Below, in pieces: positions 17,889-26,135 of a DNA stretch of 64,000 nt (positions within the stretch are counted from its first letter, which is position 1; every line of letters starts with the position of its first letter). This DNA is from Alkaliphilus flagellatus (GTDB lineage: Bacteria > Bacillota > Clostridia > Peptostreptococcales > Natronincolaceae): contig NZ_JAHLQK010000004.1 of the NCBI RefSeq assembly GCF_018919215.1, positions 186,001-250,000 of the forward strand, in the 5' to 3' direction. The position numbers and the translations under genes are program-made. The notes under the pieces are model-generated. The model saw only the letters and a list, made by a program, of their open reading frames with translations, was not told the origin of the DNA and made no database searches.

Positions 17889-20369
17889 TTACTCTACTCC
17901 TCTATAATAATGTCCCCTAGTAAATCCATCTTTTAGTTTATTAGTATAGTCTTCACTATATTTTAAATTTTTGCCTGTTAATATATTATTCATATTGTTT
18001 AGAGTCATTACTATTATATCTTCTATCTCATTATTAGTTTCATCAGTAAATTCTAATCTTAACCACCCTATATTAATATCTTTAAAGTCATTTAGCTTAT
18101 CTAACATAAATAAAGGCTTTGAATTAAGAATCGTACTTCTTCCCCAATAATCTTTTCCAAATGGAAATGTCACGTTTTTAGCATCTTTTAATCCAAAATT
18201 GTACTTATATTTAGGATAACGACATTCTCCACATTTATGATCACATTGGTTTTCCTGAACTAAAGGACAATACTCAATAGTCATAACAGTCGTCTTTCCG
18301 TATATAATCGCCTCTTTTTCTAATCCATTATCTAGATTTAACTTATAAATAGTTTTGAAATCTAGCTCTGGTGACAGTGTAATTCCATTTAATCCAAGCT
18401 TTTCGAAGGAATCAATAGTGTAACTATTCATTACGTTTAATGAGAAATCCCCTATCAATGGGAGCTTAAAATAAGTATTGTTAAACCTAATTATTCCCAA
18501 ATCACCAGCTAAAATTCCATCAAACTTTAATCCTTTTACTAACTTTTCTAAGATTTCATATTCACTATCTCTTAGTATAGGCGGTGTTCTTAAGTAAATT
18601 TCTATATTTTTATCTTTACATAATGATATAGCTTCTTTAAAAGTAGATATATCTCCATAATAAATACGATTAATTGAATAATTTAAAGCCACCTTTAATT
18701 GCTCTAATGTATCTAATTTTACAGATATTTTTTGTTGTTTAGTTATTTTCCCATCTCGATTTTCACTTGATATCTTAAGATCTTCTAGTTTTCTTGTAAA
18801 TCTTAAATCTTCTATCTTTTCTCTAGCATGTCTAGTTTTTCTTAATTCTACTAGCTTCTCTACTGCGTCTCTTCTTAAACTATTTAATACAGAAATAGGT
18901 ACAGAGCTATTTTCCTCTAAACTAATATCTAAATTATACAGCTCAAAAGGAGTATTTCCTAATTTAGATAGTTGTTCTAAAAGTTTATCCTCAGTAAGAG
19001 GAACTTTCATCGCTCTTTGAACAACATCATCACTTTGAACATATACAGTATGTCCTTCTTCATCCCATAGATGAAGTTTAATTTTCTCATCAATTTCTAT
19101 TTGTACTTCACCATATATGAATATCTTTTTATGTTCTTTATCATGTGCATATGTTCTTTCAAGTTCATCCATTAAAGATATGTTTAAGGTTTTATATACT
19201 TCATCACCTTTTTGTATATCACCCTTCATTTCTATTTCAACTACTTGACCTTTTTTAGCCTCTTTAACTAATTTATTATTAATATAAATATTTCTAATAG
19301 TACCACCTATATCTCCAGAAGATTTGTTCCATATTTCTATACCATCTCCCTGAGCTATATCTACCTCTAGCTTAATCTTCAATTTGTTTTCTCTTACATC
19401 AAAATGCTCTATCCTACCTAAATACAGCCCCCGATTATTTGGCTTTTCAATATTAATTACATCTGCTTTTGGACTACTAAACAAATATCCTTTTGTAAAC
19501 TTACGATTAAACATTTGTTCCATTTCTTCTTCCAATGCTTTATCTCGTAAAACTTTTCTATTATCCAAATAAGTATCTATAGCTCTCCTATAACCCCTAA
19601 CAATAGAAGCTACATATTGTGGTTTTTTCATACGACCTTCTATTTTAAAGGAAGTTACACCAGCATCTATTAACCTACCTATTTCTCCTACAGTATTTAA
19701 ATCTCTCATACTAAGATGAAATGCTTTATCGCTCTTTAGAAGCTGATCTGTATTTAATTTTAGCAAACTATATTCTCTTCTACATGGTTGTGCACAACGG
19801 CCCCTGTTACCACTTCTACCTCCAATAAAGCTACTCATTAAACACTGTCCCGAATAAGAAACACATAGGGCACCATGTATAAAAACCTCTAGCTCTATAT
19901 CAGTTTCGTTATAAATACTTTTAATTTCTTCGACCGTTAACTCCCTTGCTAAAACTGCTCGATTAACTCCCATATTTTTTAATAGCTCTACACCATGTTT
20001 GTTGTGTAGTGTCATTTGTGTACTTGCATGGATCTCAAAGTCTGGGAATGTCTCTTTAATTAAATTAAAAACTCCTATATCTTGAACTAGAACTGCATCT
20101 ACATCTATTTCATATAAGAACTTTATGTACTTCATTAAACTTTGAACTTCACTATCCTTCATTAATGTATTTACAGTTACATATACTTTCACACCACGTA
20201 TATGTGCATATTCTACAGCTTCCTTCATAGTATCTCTATCAAAATTAGAAGCATAAGCTCTAGCTCCAAAATCTACACCACCTAAATAAACTGCATCAGC
20301 ACCATTTTGCACAGCAGCCTTTAAAGCCTCAAAACTACCTGCTGGTGCTAACAATTCAATATGTTGCAT
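17889..20369 (-). CDS. Peptidase U32 family protein (tRNA/rRNA hydroxylation type)
   Basis: An 826-residue cytoplasmic protein with an N-terminal U32 barrel (MQHIELLAPAGSFEALKAAVQNGADAVYLGG) and the U32 signature ELEVFIHGALCVSYSGQCLMSS-type Cys cluster near residues 165-195 (GALCVSYSGQC, RCAQPCRREY). A long C-terminal DUF3656-type region ends with CPLVQENQCDHKCGECRYPKY, a further Cys cluster. Large U32 proteins such as RlhA/TrhP take part in tRNA U34 or 23S C2501 hydroxylation with prephenate-dependent chemistry, so 'peptidase' is a historical name. It probably once followed zapA and pheST directly; a decayed prophage now lies between them. Confidence 0.9.
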   Translation of the reverse strand: MQHIELLAPAGSFEALKAAVQNGADAVYLGGVDFGARAYASNFDRDTMKEAVEYAHIRGVKVYVTVNTLMKDSEVQSLMKYIKFLYEIDVDAVLVQDIGVFNLIKETFPDFEIHASTQMTLHNKHGVELLKNMGVNRAVLARELTVEEIKSIYNETDIELEVFIHGALCVSYSGQCLMSSFIGGRSGNRGRCAQPCRREYSLLKLNTDQLLKSDKAFHLSMRDLNTVGEIGRLIDAGVTSFKIEGRMKKPQYVASIVRGYRRAIDTYLDNRKVLRDKALEEEMEQMFNRKFTKGYLFSSPKADVINIEKPNNRGLYLGRIEHFDVRENKLKIKLEVDIAQGDGIEIWNKSSGDIGGTIRNIYINNKLVKEAKKGQVVEIEMKGDIQKGDEVYKTLNISLMDELERTYAHDKEHKKIFIYGEVQIEIDEKIKLHLWDEEGHTVYVQSDDVVQRAMKVPLTEDKLLEQLSKLGNTPFELYNLDISLEENSSVPISVLNSLRRDAVEKLVELRKTRHAREKIEDLRFTRKLEDLKISSENRDGKITKQQKISVKLDTLEQLKVALNYSINRIYYGDISTFKEAISLCKDKNIEIYLRTPPILRDSEYEILEKLVKGLKFDGILAGDLGIIRFNNTYFKLPLIGDFSLNVMNSYTIDSFEKLGLNGITLSPELDFKTIYKLNLDNGLEKEAIIYGKTTVMTIEYCPLVQENQCDHKCGECRYPKYKYNFGLKDAKNVTFPFGKDYWGRSTILNSKPLFMLDKLNDFKDINIGWLRLEFTDETNNEIEDIIVMTLNNMNNILTGKNLKYSEDYTNKLKDGFTRGHYYRGVE

Positions 20370-20558
20370 ATTTCAACAACCTTTCTATCTTTTTCTTATA
20401 CCACTTTTTATACAAAGATAAAAAGTAGTGATAATATTATTATATCTAAACAATCTATAAAAACATACTATTTACTATAAAAATTATTAAGAAACGCACA
20501 GTTTTAGTATTTTATTAAATTTATAGATATAAACAAATAGACATAAACATAAATTAAA

Positions 20559-20577
20559 TTTTGACGAATTTTTGACG
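20559..20577. repeat. Putative attachment site, left copy
   Basis: TTTTGACGAATTTTTGACG, identical to 25283-25301. This 19-bp repeat lies between the U32 gene and the first prophage relic; the partner copy follows the integrase stop codon by 5 nt, the usual attL/attR arrangement. Confidence 0.8.
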
Positions 20578-20586
20578 GCAAATAAA

Positions 20587-20622
20587 AAAGCGATAGTCTT
20601 AATTAGATTATTGCTTTTTTCT
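20587..20622 (-). terminator. Terminator of the LexA-like relic
   Basis: AAAAAGCgATAgTCT / AGATtATtGCTTTTTT hairpin directly beyond the stop of the LexA-like pseudogene. Confidence 0.6.
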
Positions 20623-20859
20623 ATTTCTTATATTCTTCTAGTACGCTTATTCCCTTTTCAGTTATTGCTATAGATCTTGGACTAACATCTATCTTTGTAA
20701 TATACCTTCCTTCTCTAAATTGCTAAGATGGCCATGTACAGTACTGCTAGATTTTAACCCAACTAAATCTGCAATACTCCTTACAGTTGGGCTTATACTA
20801 TTAGCTTGTATATATTGATGTATTGCTTTTAAAATTTCCATCTGCCTTTCAGTTAGCAT
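20621..20859 (-). pseudogene. LexA-type winged-helix repressor, frameshifted
   Basis: From ATG 20859 the frame reads MLTERQMEILKAIHQYIQ, then SPTVRSIADLVGLKSSSTVHGHLSNLEKEG, a LexA DNA-binding domain. It stops at TAG after EGILQR. Shifting by one base restores YITKIDVSPRSIAITEKG and then VLEEYKK before TAG at 20621, so a single-base deletion near 20703 truncates the protein. Total length would be about 80 residues: a stand-alone N-terminal domain without the LexA protease half, as in many clostridial prophages. Confidence 0.8.
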
Positions 20860-21042
20860 GATAATTCCCCTTATACCTTCGTTACTATATCTATATCCAA
20901 AGCTTTTATGATTGATTTATCATCTTATCGCTCCAAACATGTGTTCTTTATTATATATTATCAGAATGTACGTTCGGTGTAAAGAGTAAAATAGACATAA
21001 AAAAGGGTAAAGCCTCAGCCCTACCCTAATTCATTTATCTTT

Positions 21043-21219
21043 TTAGCATCCAAAGAATCCACGTCCACCAAATAATACAACAAGTAATAGGAAGAAGAAT
21101 AATAAGCTATCTCCACTATCTCTGAAAATGCCACAGTTACAGAAAATTATAACCAAGATCAAGAAGAAGAAAAGTAAGCTACTTTGCCTTCCTCCAAATA
21201 AACCTAGTTTATCGCTCAT
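21043..21219 (-). CDS. Small hydrophobic YjcZ-like protein (copy 1)
   Basis: A 58-residue intact ORF. It contains two near-identical hydrophobic units, SSLLFFFLILVIIF (13-26) and DSLLFFFLLLVVLF (37-50), separated by CNCGIFRDSG, so the protein looks like an internal duplication folding as a helical hairpin. A Gly/Phe-rich tail follows (GGRGFFGC). The ribosome site AGGTG lies before the ATG. A paralogue is at 50269-50463 and a related upstream region precedes a third small ORF at 21393. Each has a sigma-K-like promoter, so a role in the late mother cell or spore coat is inferred. Confidence 0.7.
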   Translation of the reverse strand: MSDKLGLFGGRQSSLLFFFLILVIIFCNCGIFRDSGDSLLFFFLLLVVLFGGRGFFGC

Positions 21220-21302
21220 ATATTACACCTACCTTTTTTTATTTTAAGTACTGCTAAATACACAACTTAGTTTATCTTTTAGGACTATACTTAGTTGTAA
21301 TA

Positions 21303-21329
21303 CATACTATGCAATTTCATATAAACTGT
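21303..21329 (-). promoter_or_regulatory. Putative sigma-K promoter, copy 1
   Basis: On the minus strand AACA, then 16 nt counted from AC, then CATAGTATG. This matches the sigma-K consensus mACm-N(16)-CATAnnnTA except for the last base. It sits 84 nt upstream of the ATG at 21219. The same element at the same spacing precedes the other two copies. Confidence 0.55.
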
Positions 21330-21392
21330 TCTATATTTCATGTTGAAAATAAAAAAGGATAAAGCCTAAGCTCTACCCTAATTATGTTTCCT

Positions 21393-21485
21393 TTATCTTT
21401 TACAATCACAAAATTCACATCCGCATCTACGTTCACGTCAATATGCACAACATAATATAATAATTAAAAAGATGAAAGAAAACAT
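21393..21485 (-). pseudogene. Tiny hydrophobic/Cys-rich ORF interrupted by an in-frame TGA
   Basis: ATG 21485 opens MFSFIFLIIILCCAY, then TGA, then RERRCGCEFCDCKR and TAA at 21393: a 29-residue hydrophobic-then-cysteine-rich peptide if the TGA is read. AAAGGT lies about 10 nt upstream of the ATG. Its upstream region matches those of the two YjcZ-like genes. The TGA is most simply a nonsense mutation. Selenocysteine is conceivable in a host with selenium genes, but I see no convincing SECIS hairpin. Confidence 0.4.
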
Positions 21486-21551
21486 ATATTTCACTACCTT
21501 TTTGAAACTGAGTTAGATGTAATATAATTGGCTTCATCTTTAGTTGCAATA

Positions 21552-21578
21552 TATATTATGAAACAAACTATATATTGT
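21552..21578 (-). promoter_or_regulatory. Putative sigma-K promoter, copy 2
   Basis: On the minus strand CACA, 16 nt from AC, then CATAATATA: an exact fit to mACm-N16-CATAnnnTA, 67 nt upstream of the Cys-rich ORF start at 21485. Confidence 0.55.
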
Positions 21579-21619
21579 GATATATCTGTATAAAAATAAA
21601 AAAGGATAGAACTTAAGCT

Positions 21620-22029
21620 CTACTCTAACATTTTCTCGTTATTATCTTTTAGTTTCTTTAATGCATCTAATATACCAGGAGGTAAAGGTACACCCAATAA
21701 TGCTATGTTTTCTGTTACAGATATGCCCTCATTGGCTGTATAGAATAAAACTGCCATAGTTCTAAAGATAGGATTTTCTACAGCTAGAGTTAAATCTATT
21801 TGGTGGGCCAGAATAATTACTAAGAATATAGCACCTTTTTCATTAGTCCATTAAAACCTATATCACTGGCTAGGTTCTTATTTTTAAATCCTTTCATTAA
21901 TTCTGTTATATAGTCTACTGCCATTAAAATAGCTAGTATTTTCAATATGCTATCCCACCCTCCAAGAAGATATGTTGTCCATGTACCAAAAAAAGCAACT
22001 AAACTATTCCAAACTGTTTTATAGTTCAT
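21620..22029 (-). pseudogene. Phage holin (TcdE/phage_holin_4-like), frameshifted
   Basis: The first 69 residues read MNYKTVWNSLVAFFGTW, then LAILMAVDYITELMKGF, a holin pattern with two hydrophobic stretches, and stop after GLMKKVLYS. A one-base shift at about 21840 restores GAIFLVIILAHQIDL, then VLFYTANEGISVTENIALLG and KKLKDNNEKMLE to the TAG at 21620. The intact protein would be about 136 residues, normal for the family. It abuts the amidase relic, the typical lysis-cassette pairing. Confidence 0.8.
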
Positions 22030-22758
22030 TATTTATCTCCTTTCAAATCCTTATGTATATTCATAAATAAAGTTGTTACCGCCCATACTGGCATAGGTTC
22101 GTCTATTTTTTTAATCCATCCTATAGGATCAGACATTAAATTATTTTTTGCTAGATATTCTATTCCTTCCTTTTTCCATTGTGGTGTTTCCATAGGTTTG
22201 TCCTCCTTTGGCATATAATCAATGTCTATGTGATTTAATATTCCTTTTGCAATTCCCACAGCTGCCTTCTCCAAAAACTCGTCACTTTTGAGTAGTTGTT
22301 CTTCTGCAGGATTATTGATAAAAGCTACTTCTACAAGTACAGCTGGCATAATGGTACTTCTAAGTACTTGAAAACCATCATATTTAACACCTCTATCTGC
22401 TAATCCTATTGCTTGTACTAGATTGCTTTGTATAGAGCGTGCTAGTCTATCTCCTTCAACTTCTGCTTTGTATGCAAAGGTTTCTGTACCTGTAGCCTTA
22501 GGATTACTTGCACTATTAATATGAATAGATACAAAAAATCAGCTTTAGATTCGTTGGCTATCTGAACTCTTTTATCTAAGCTGACTCTTTCATCTCCTAC
22601 CCTTGTAAATATAATCTCTATGCCATATCACATGAGAATATCTGCCACCATACATGCGATTTTCCATGCTACATGACTTTCTTTTAATCCAGTAGGGCCT
22701 ACTGCTCCTGGATCACTCCGTCATGGCCTGGGTCAATAACTACTATATATCTCTTCAT
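22029..22758 (-). pseudogene. N-acetylmuramoyl-L-alanine amidase (Amidase_3), multiply broken
   Basis: From ATG 22758 (AGGTGAAG upstream) MKRYIVVIDPGHDG is the Amidase_3 start with its zinc-ligand His. Frame changes then occur near 22718 and 22545 and a TGA near 22627, while the alternate frames keep PGAVGPTGLKESHVAW, RVGDERVSLDKRVQIAN, SIHINSASNPKATGTE and the catalytic-Glu region MPAVLVEVAFINNP. The last 106 residues are open (22029-22349) and end in a linker plus a SLH-like or cell-wall targeting tail. Normally a secreted or holin-released endolysin; here it is not functional as written. Confidence 0.85.
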
Positions 22759-22797
22759 AACTTCACCTGCTTTCAAAATTTCTGTTTCTAAGCACAA

Positions 22798-22826
22798 AAA
22801 AACCAGCTTTTTGAAAACTGGTTTTT
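22798..22826 (-). terminator. Terminator of the 167-residue hypothetical gene
   Basis: AAAACCAG / CTGGTTTT hairpin with T-run on the minus strand, 5 nt past the stop at 22832. Confidence 0.85.
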
Positions 22827-22831
22827 AACTT

Positions 22832-23335
22832 TTATAGTTGTATAGTTCCTTCTACTGTATTTCTATCTAATATTATTTCAGTTAAATAGTTTGAAATTTG
22901 AACCGCTTTTATAACTTGTGATTTTAATTCTAATACGATTGTTCTACTTCCTCCTAGGCTAATGTAATTAATTATAAGGTAACTTCCTTTATCGTATTTT
23001 TTACCAATTCCAGCTGGATTACTTGCTTGAGTTAGTAAATTTGTTTTGTTTGTAAATTTTACAGATGTAAGTTTATCAAGTAGTAATTCAAATTTCCTTT
23101 CCTTACATTCTAGTATTAGTTTGTCTTCAACTAAAAAAACATCGACAGGAGCATATGCATTTATATTTGGCATCCCATGCCTGTGAAGTGTTCCTCTTAA
23201 AGTCATTTCTGAATTATATTCTCTTTTTTTCGCATTATGTCGTCTTATCAATTTTTGTTGATATGAAATAGCAAAAATCAACATTGCTAATACAAAACCA
23301 AAAATAATTAATATGATAATTAACTCAAACTTCAT
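22832..23335 (-). CDS. Hypothetical membrane-anchored protein (prophage cargo)
   Basis: Not recognised. 167 residues: one N-terminal membrane helix (about 5-25, IIILIIFGFVLAMLIFAIS), a short basic stretch (RRHNAKKREY), then a beta-rich cytoplasmic domain (VFLVEDKLILECKERKFELLLDKLTSVKF) resembling PH-like/GRAM 'bPH' sheets. It has its own terminator, an intact reading frame and lies between prophage relics, so it may be a cargo (moron) gene retained after decay. The start ATG 23335 has only a distant GAAGGG. Confidence 0.6.
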   Translation of the reverse strand: MKFELIIILIIFGFVLAMLIFAISYQQKLIRRHNAKKREYNSEMTLRGTLHRHGMPNINAYAPVDVFLVEDKLILECKERKFELLLDKLTSVKFTNKTNLLTQASNPAGIGKKYDKGSYLIINYISLGGSRTIVLELKSQVIKAVQISNYLTEIILDRNTVEGTIQL

Positions 23336-23450
23336 AAATATTCTATCCCTTCTGCTTTTTCACTTTTCCACCATTATACAATATTTAAGAAAAATTTACC
23401 ATATGATCGTAATTAATCTATTAAATGAATTAAAGAAGGGCATAATAAAA

Positions 23451-23467
23451 GCACCCTCAAGGGGTGC
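23451..23467 (-). terminator. Terminator of the lipoprotein gene
   Basis: GCACCCC-ttg-aGGGTGC hairpin followed by TTTTATTA on the minus strand. Confidence 0.85.
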
Positions 23468-23497
23468 TCCTAACGTTTCTAACCTTATAAATAATTT

Positions 23498-24091
23498 TTA
23501 TCTCATATCATATCGGTATTGTTCTCCATTAATATCAAAGAACAATACTACAGGATTTTCAGATTCTTCAACTTCTTGAGGACAATTCACCAAAAATCTA
23601 ACTCCTAATGTTTCAAGAGGATCTATATCTGTTATATTTGCGTAAGTGAACCCGAGTGATTTATCTTCTGGAACAGGAGCACCTCTGTACTCATATCCGT
23701 TATTGTAATCTACCTTAACTTTCATAATTTTATCGACCGGTAAATTTTGTTTTTGAATATTTTTCACATCAGTATCAATATGGATATAAACTTTACCAGA
23801 TTCAGCTGCATAATGAGTATACATTCCAGAAACATTGTCAGGTAGCACATCATAGGAAAATTCAATATTATTTATAGTTATTTCACTTGTATCTGTAACT
23901 ATAGTATCACCAATTTTAAATGTCTTAACATCTTCTTCTTTTTCCTTAGGTTTTTCCTCTTCTGCTTTATTGGTTTCTTCACTATCTTGAACTCCACTTT
24001 TACCTTGATTTGTTGTGGGTTCATTATTGTTACAAGCAACCCCTGTAAATAACGTCAATACTATTAAAATACATAAAAAGACTTTTTTCAT
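23498..24091 (-). CDS. DUF4352-like lipoprotein
   Basis: A 197-residue exported lipoprotein. The signal peptide MKKVFLCILIVLTLFTGVAC ends in lipobox FTGVAC with the lipidated Cys at residue 20. A low-complexity Glu/Lys linker (about 25-60) follows, then an immunoglobulin-like DUF4352 (Telokin-like) domain starting FKIGDTIVTDTSEITINNIEF and ending DINGEQYRYDMR. Ribosome site GGAGGAAAG. It is intact, lies inside the prophage region next to the integrase relic, and has its own terminator. Many temperate elements carry such surface lipoproteins; the role is unknown. Confidence 0.8.
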   Translation of the reverse strand: MKKVFLCILIVLTLFTGVACNNNEPTTNQGKSGVQDSEETNKAEEEKPKEKEEDVKTFKIGDTIVTDTSEITINNIEFSYDVLPDNVSGMYTHYAAESGKVYIHIDTDVKNIQKQNLPVDKIMKVKVDYNNGYEYRGAPVPEDKSLGFTYANITDIDPLETLGVRFLVNCPQEVEESENPVVLFFDINGEQYRYDMR

Positions 24092-24204
24092 ATTCTTTCC
24101 TCCATTTTAGATTTATTTTATCATGGTAATTATACCAAATATTAGAAGTAATGGGAACATTAATTTTTTGAATGGTAAATTATAATTTTGTTTGGTCTCA
24201 TTGT

Positions 24205-25277
24205 ATGACCTCACTCTCTAGATTAAAGAAGGGCATAAAAATACTTCTAGGTGTTATATGTGTTAAAAATGGAAAATGGAAACAAAGGAGTAAACAAGGC
24301 TTTAGAACAAAAGCTTTAGCTAAAAAGGCGGCAGATACAAGATTAGATGAAATGAAAGGTGAGTTTATAGCAGATTTGTCTATAAACGACAAAGGAATTA
24401 CTTTTTTAGAATTCAAGGAGAGATACCTGAATGACCTAGTAAAATATAAGGAAGCTAACACGATAAAAACATACAGAGAAACATTTGAACATTTTAATAG
24501 ATTAAATTTTATTCCAATGGAATAAATAAAGTATCTGCACATACAGGAGTGTGTAGATGAAATGTTAGAGAATCCAAACTTAAAAATAAAAACTATTAAT
24601 TGTACATTTCACGAATAAAATCGTTATTTAATAAAGCTACTAAAAAACCTTATAAAATAATAATTAAAACTCCTTTAGATGAAGATATAGATCTTCTAGA
24701 GGAAATTAAAGAGGCGAAAGCATTAACTAAATCAGAACTTGACAATTTGCTAAGTTTAATTAAACCTGAAAAAGACTATGTTATATGCTTATTAGCTGCT
24801 ACCTGCGGATTGAGAATTGGGGAGATTATAGGTTTAACTTGGGGAGATATAGACGAGGTGAACAGTGAGTTAAATGTTAATAAACAATGGAAAAGATTAA
24901 AAAATGGTTCATTTGGATTTGGCACTGTAAAACGTAAAAATTCAAATAGGATTGTCCCTATACCTCAAAGCACGTTAAGTACACTTTTGAAGTATAAAAA
25001 GAACAATCCTACAGATATTAAAAATAGAATATTTTTAGATAACCGTCCACAAAATGCCTCTTATAGAATCTATAAAAAATTAAATAAAAGAGGACTGAGT
25101 GTTACCTTGCACGATTTAAGACATACTTATGCTACTATGCTAGTTGCAAGTGGAGTAGATTTTAAGACAGTTGCTAAATTCATGGGTCATGATGTAGAAA
25201 TGACTATAAAAACCTACTCTCATGTAACTAAGGACATGATAAAAAGAGCTACAGATACAGTTAATTTTATTTTTTAA
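24205..25277 (+). pseudogene. int: Tyrosine recombinase (phage integrase), broken
   Basis: The N-terminal arm-binding part (KWKQRSKQGFRTKALAKKAA, then FLEFKERYLNDLVKYKE) stops at TAA after FIPME near 24523. The same frame continues IKYLHIQECVDEMLENPN, so this is a nonsense codon, and then a frameshift near 24598 is needed to enter the catalytic part. That part is whole (24600-25277): Arg in CGLRIGEIIGL, HDLRHTYATML, GHDVEMTIKTYSHV with the nucleophilic Tyr. The first codons also look frame-disturbed. The stop is 5 nt before the right-hand 19-bp repeat. Confidence 0.88.
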
Positions 25278-25282
25278 TTCAT

Positions 25283-25301
25283 TTTTGACGAATTTTTGAC
25301 G
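25283..25301. repeat. Putative attachment site, right copy
   Basis: TTTTGACGAATTTTTGACG, identical to 20559-20577, beginning 5 nt after the integrase stop codon. Confidence 0.8.
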
Positions 25302-25395
25302 TTTTAATGCTAAGCCCAGTAAAATACAAGGTTACAAGGAGAATTATAGATATTATTATTATATCACTACTTTCCATTTTCCATAGCAAACCTTC

Positions 25396-25962
25396 TTATT
25401 TTCCTCGAAAATCCCTATTATTTTTCTTCAAATCATTTTTCACCATATATTCTTCTAATTCCTTTGTTGCCTGTACTAGTTTAATTTGATTATCAAACAA
25501 TTTATTCTGTAAGTCATTAATTAGGATTTGCGCTTTTTGCAAATCATCTTCCTTCTCTAATAATTGATCATTTAGTGCCTTTATCCGCTCATCCTCTTGT
25601 TGCTGTAATTCTATTTCTTCAATTTTTTTCTCAAGATTAAAGTATGCTTCGTCCTTTTCCTTTAACTGGTCATTGAGAGTTTCTATATACTTTTCTAATT
25701 CATCAATTTCTACCTGAGGTAATTGCATTTCTTTCTGTAACTCTTCAAAGTTATTTTTCATCTTTAAAAATTGGTCTGTAATGTTAATACATGTTAATAC
25801 AGCAATCATTGAGGTGCTAAGTTTTTTATTAGCCTTAGCTACAGCTTCCATATTATCATCTACAAAACTGCCTACCTTTAATAAATACTCTTTAGGTTCA
25901 GCACCGACAATAGGATATTCTTGTCCATTTATTTTAACTAAAACTTTGTTTTTTTGACTCAT
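25396..25962 (-). CDS. zapA: Cell division protein ZapA
   Basis: A 188-residue cytoplasmic FtsZ-ring stabiliser. The N-terminal ZapA fold reads KNKVLVKINGQEYPIVGAEPKEYLLKVGSFVDDNM, followed by LSTSMIAVLTCINITDQFLK. A long C-terminal coiled coil (about 75-175, Glu/Lys/Gln-rich) makes it longer than the ~90-residue B. subtilis form, a common clostridial variant. It follows pheT on the same strand. The start ATG has AAAAGGAGCTG upstream. Confidence 0.9.
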   Translation of the reverse strand: MSQKNKVLVKINGQEYPIVGAEPKEYLLKVGSFVDDNMEAVAKANKKLSTSMIAVLTCINITDQFLKMKNNFEELQKEMQLPQVEIDELEKYIETLNDQLKEKDEAYFNLEKKIEEIELQQQEDERIKALNDQLLEKEDDLQKAQILINDLQNKLFDNQIKLVQATKELEEYMVKNDLKKNNRDFRGK

Positions 25963-26135
25963 TCTTCTATCAGCTCCTTTTTGAAGAAGTTGTTGTTATA
26001 TATTTTCTGTATATCTTTCAAATATCCTGCTAGAAATGGTGATTTTTCTATAATTATTTTGTTTATAAAAAAGTCGTATTATGGATATAGAAGAGTGCCT
26101 TCTTATACTATATGAAAAAGGAGCTATTTAGCCCC

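Noticed and set aside
21383-21500. Selenoprotein from the in-frame TGA
   Set aside because: No convincing SECIS stem-loop within 15-25 nt after the TGA; the neighbourhood is full of disabling mutations.
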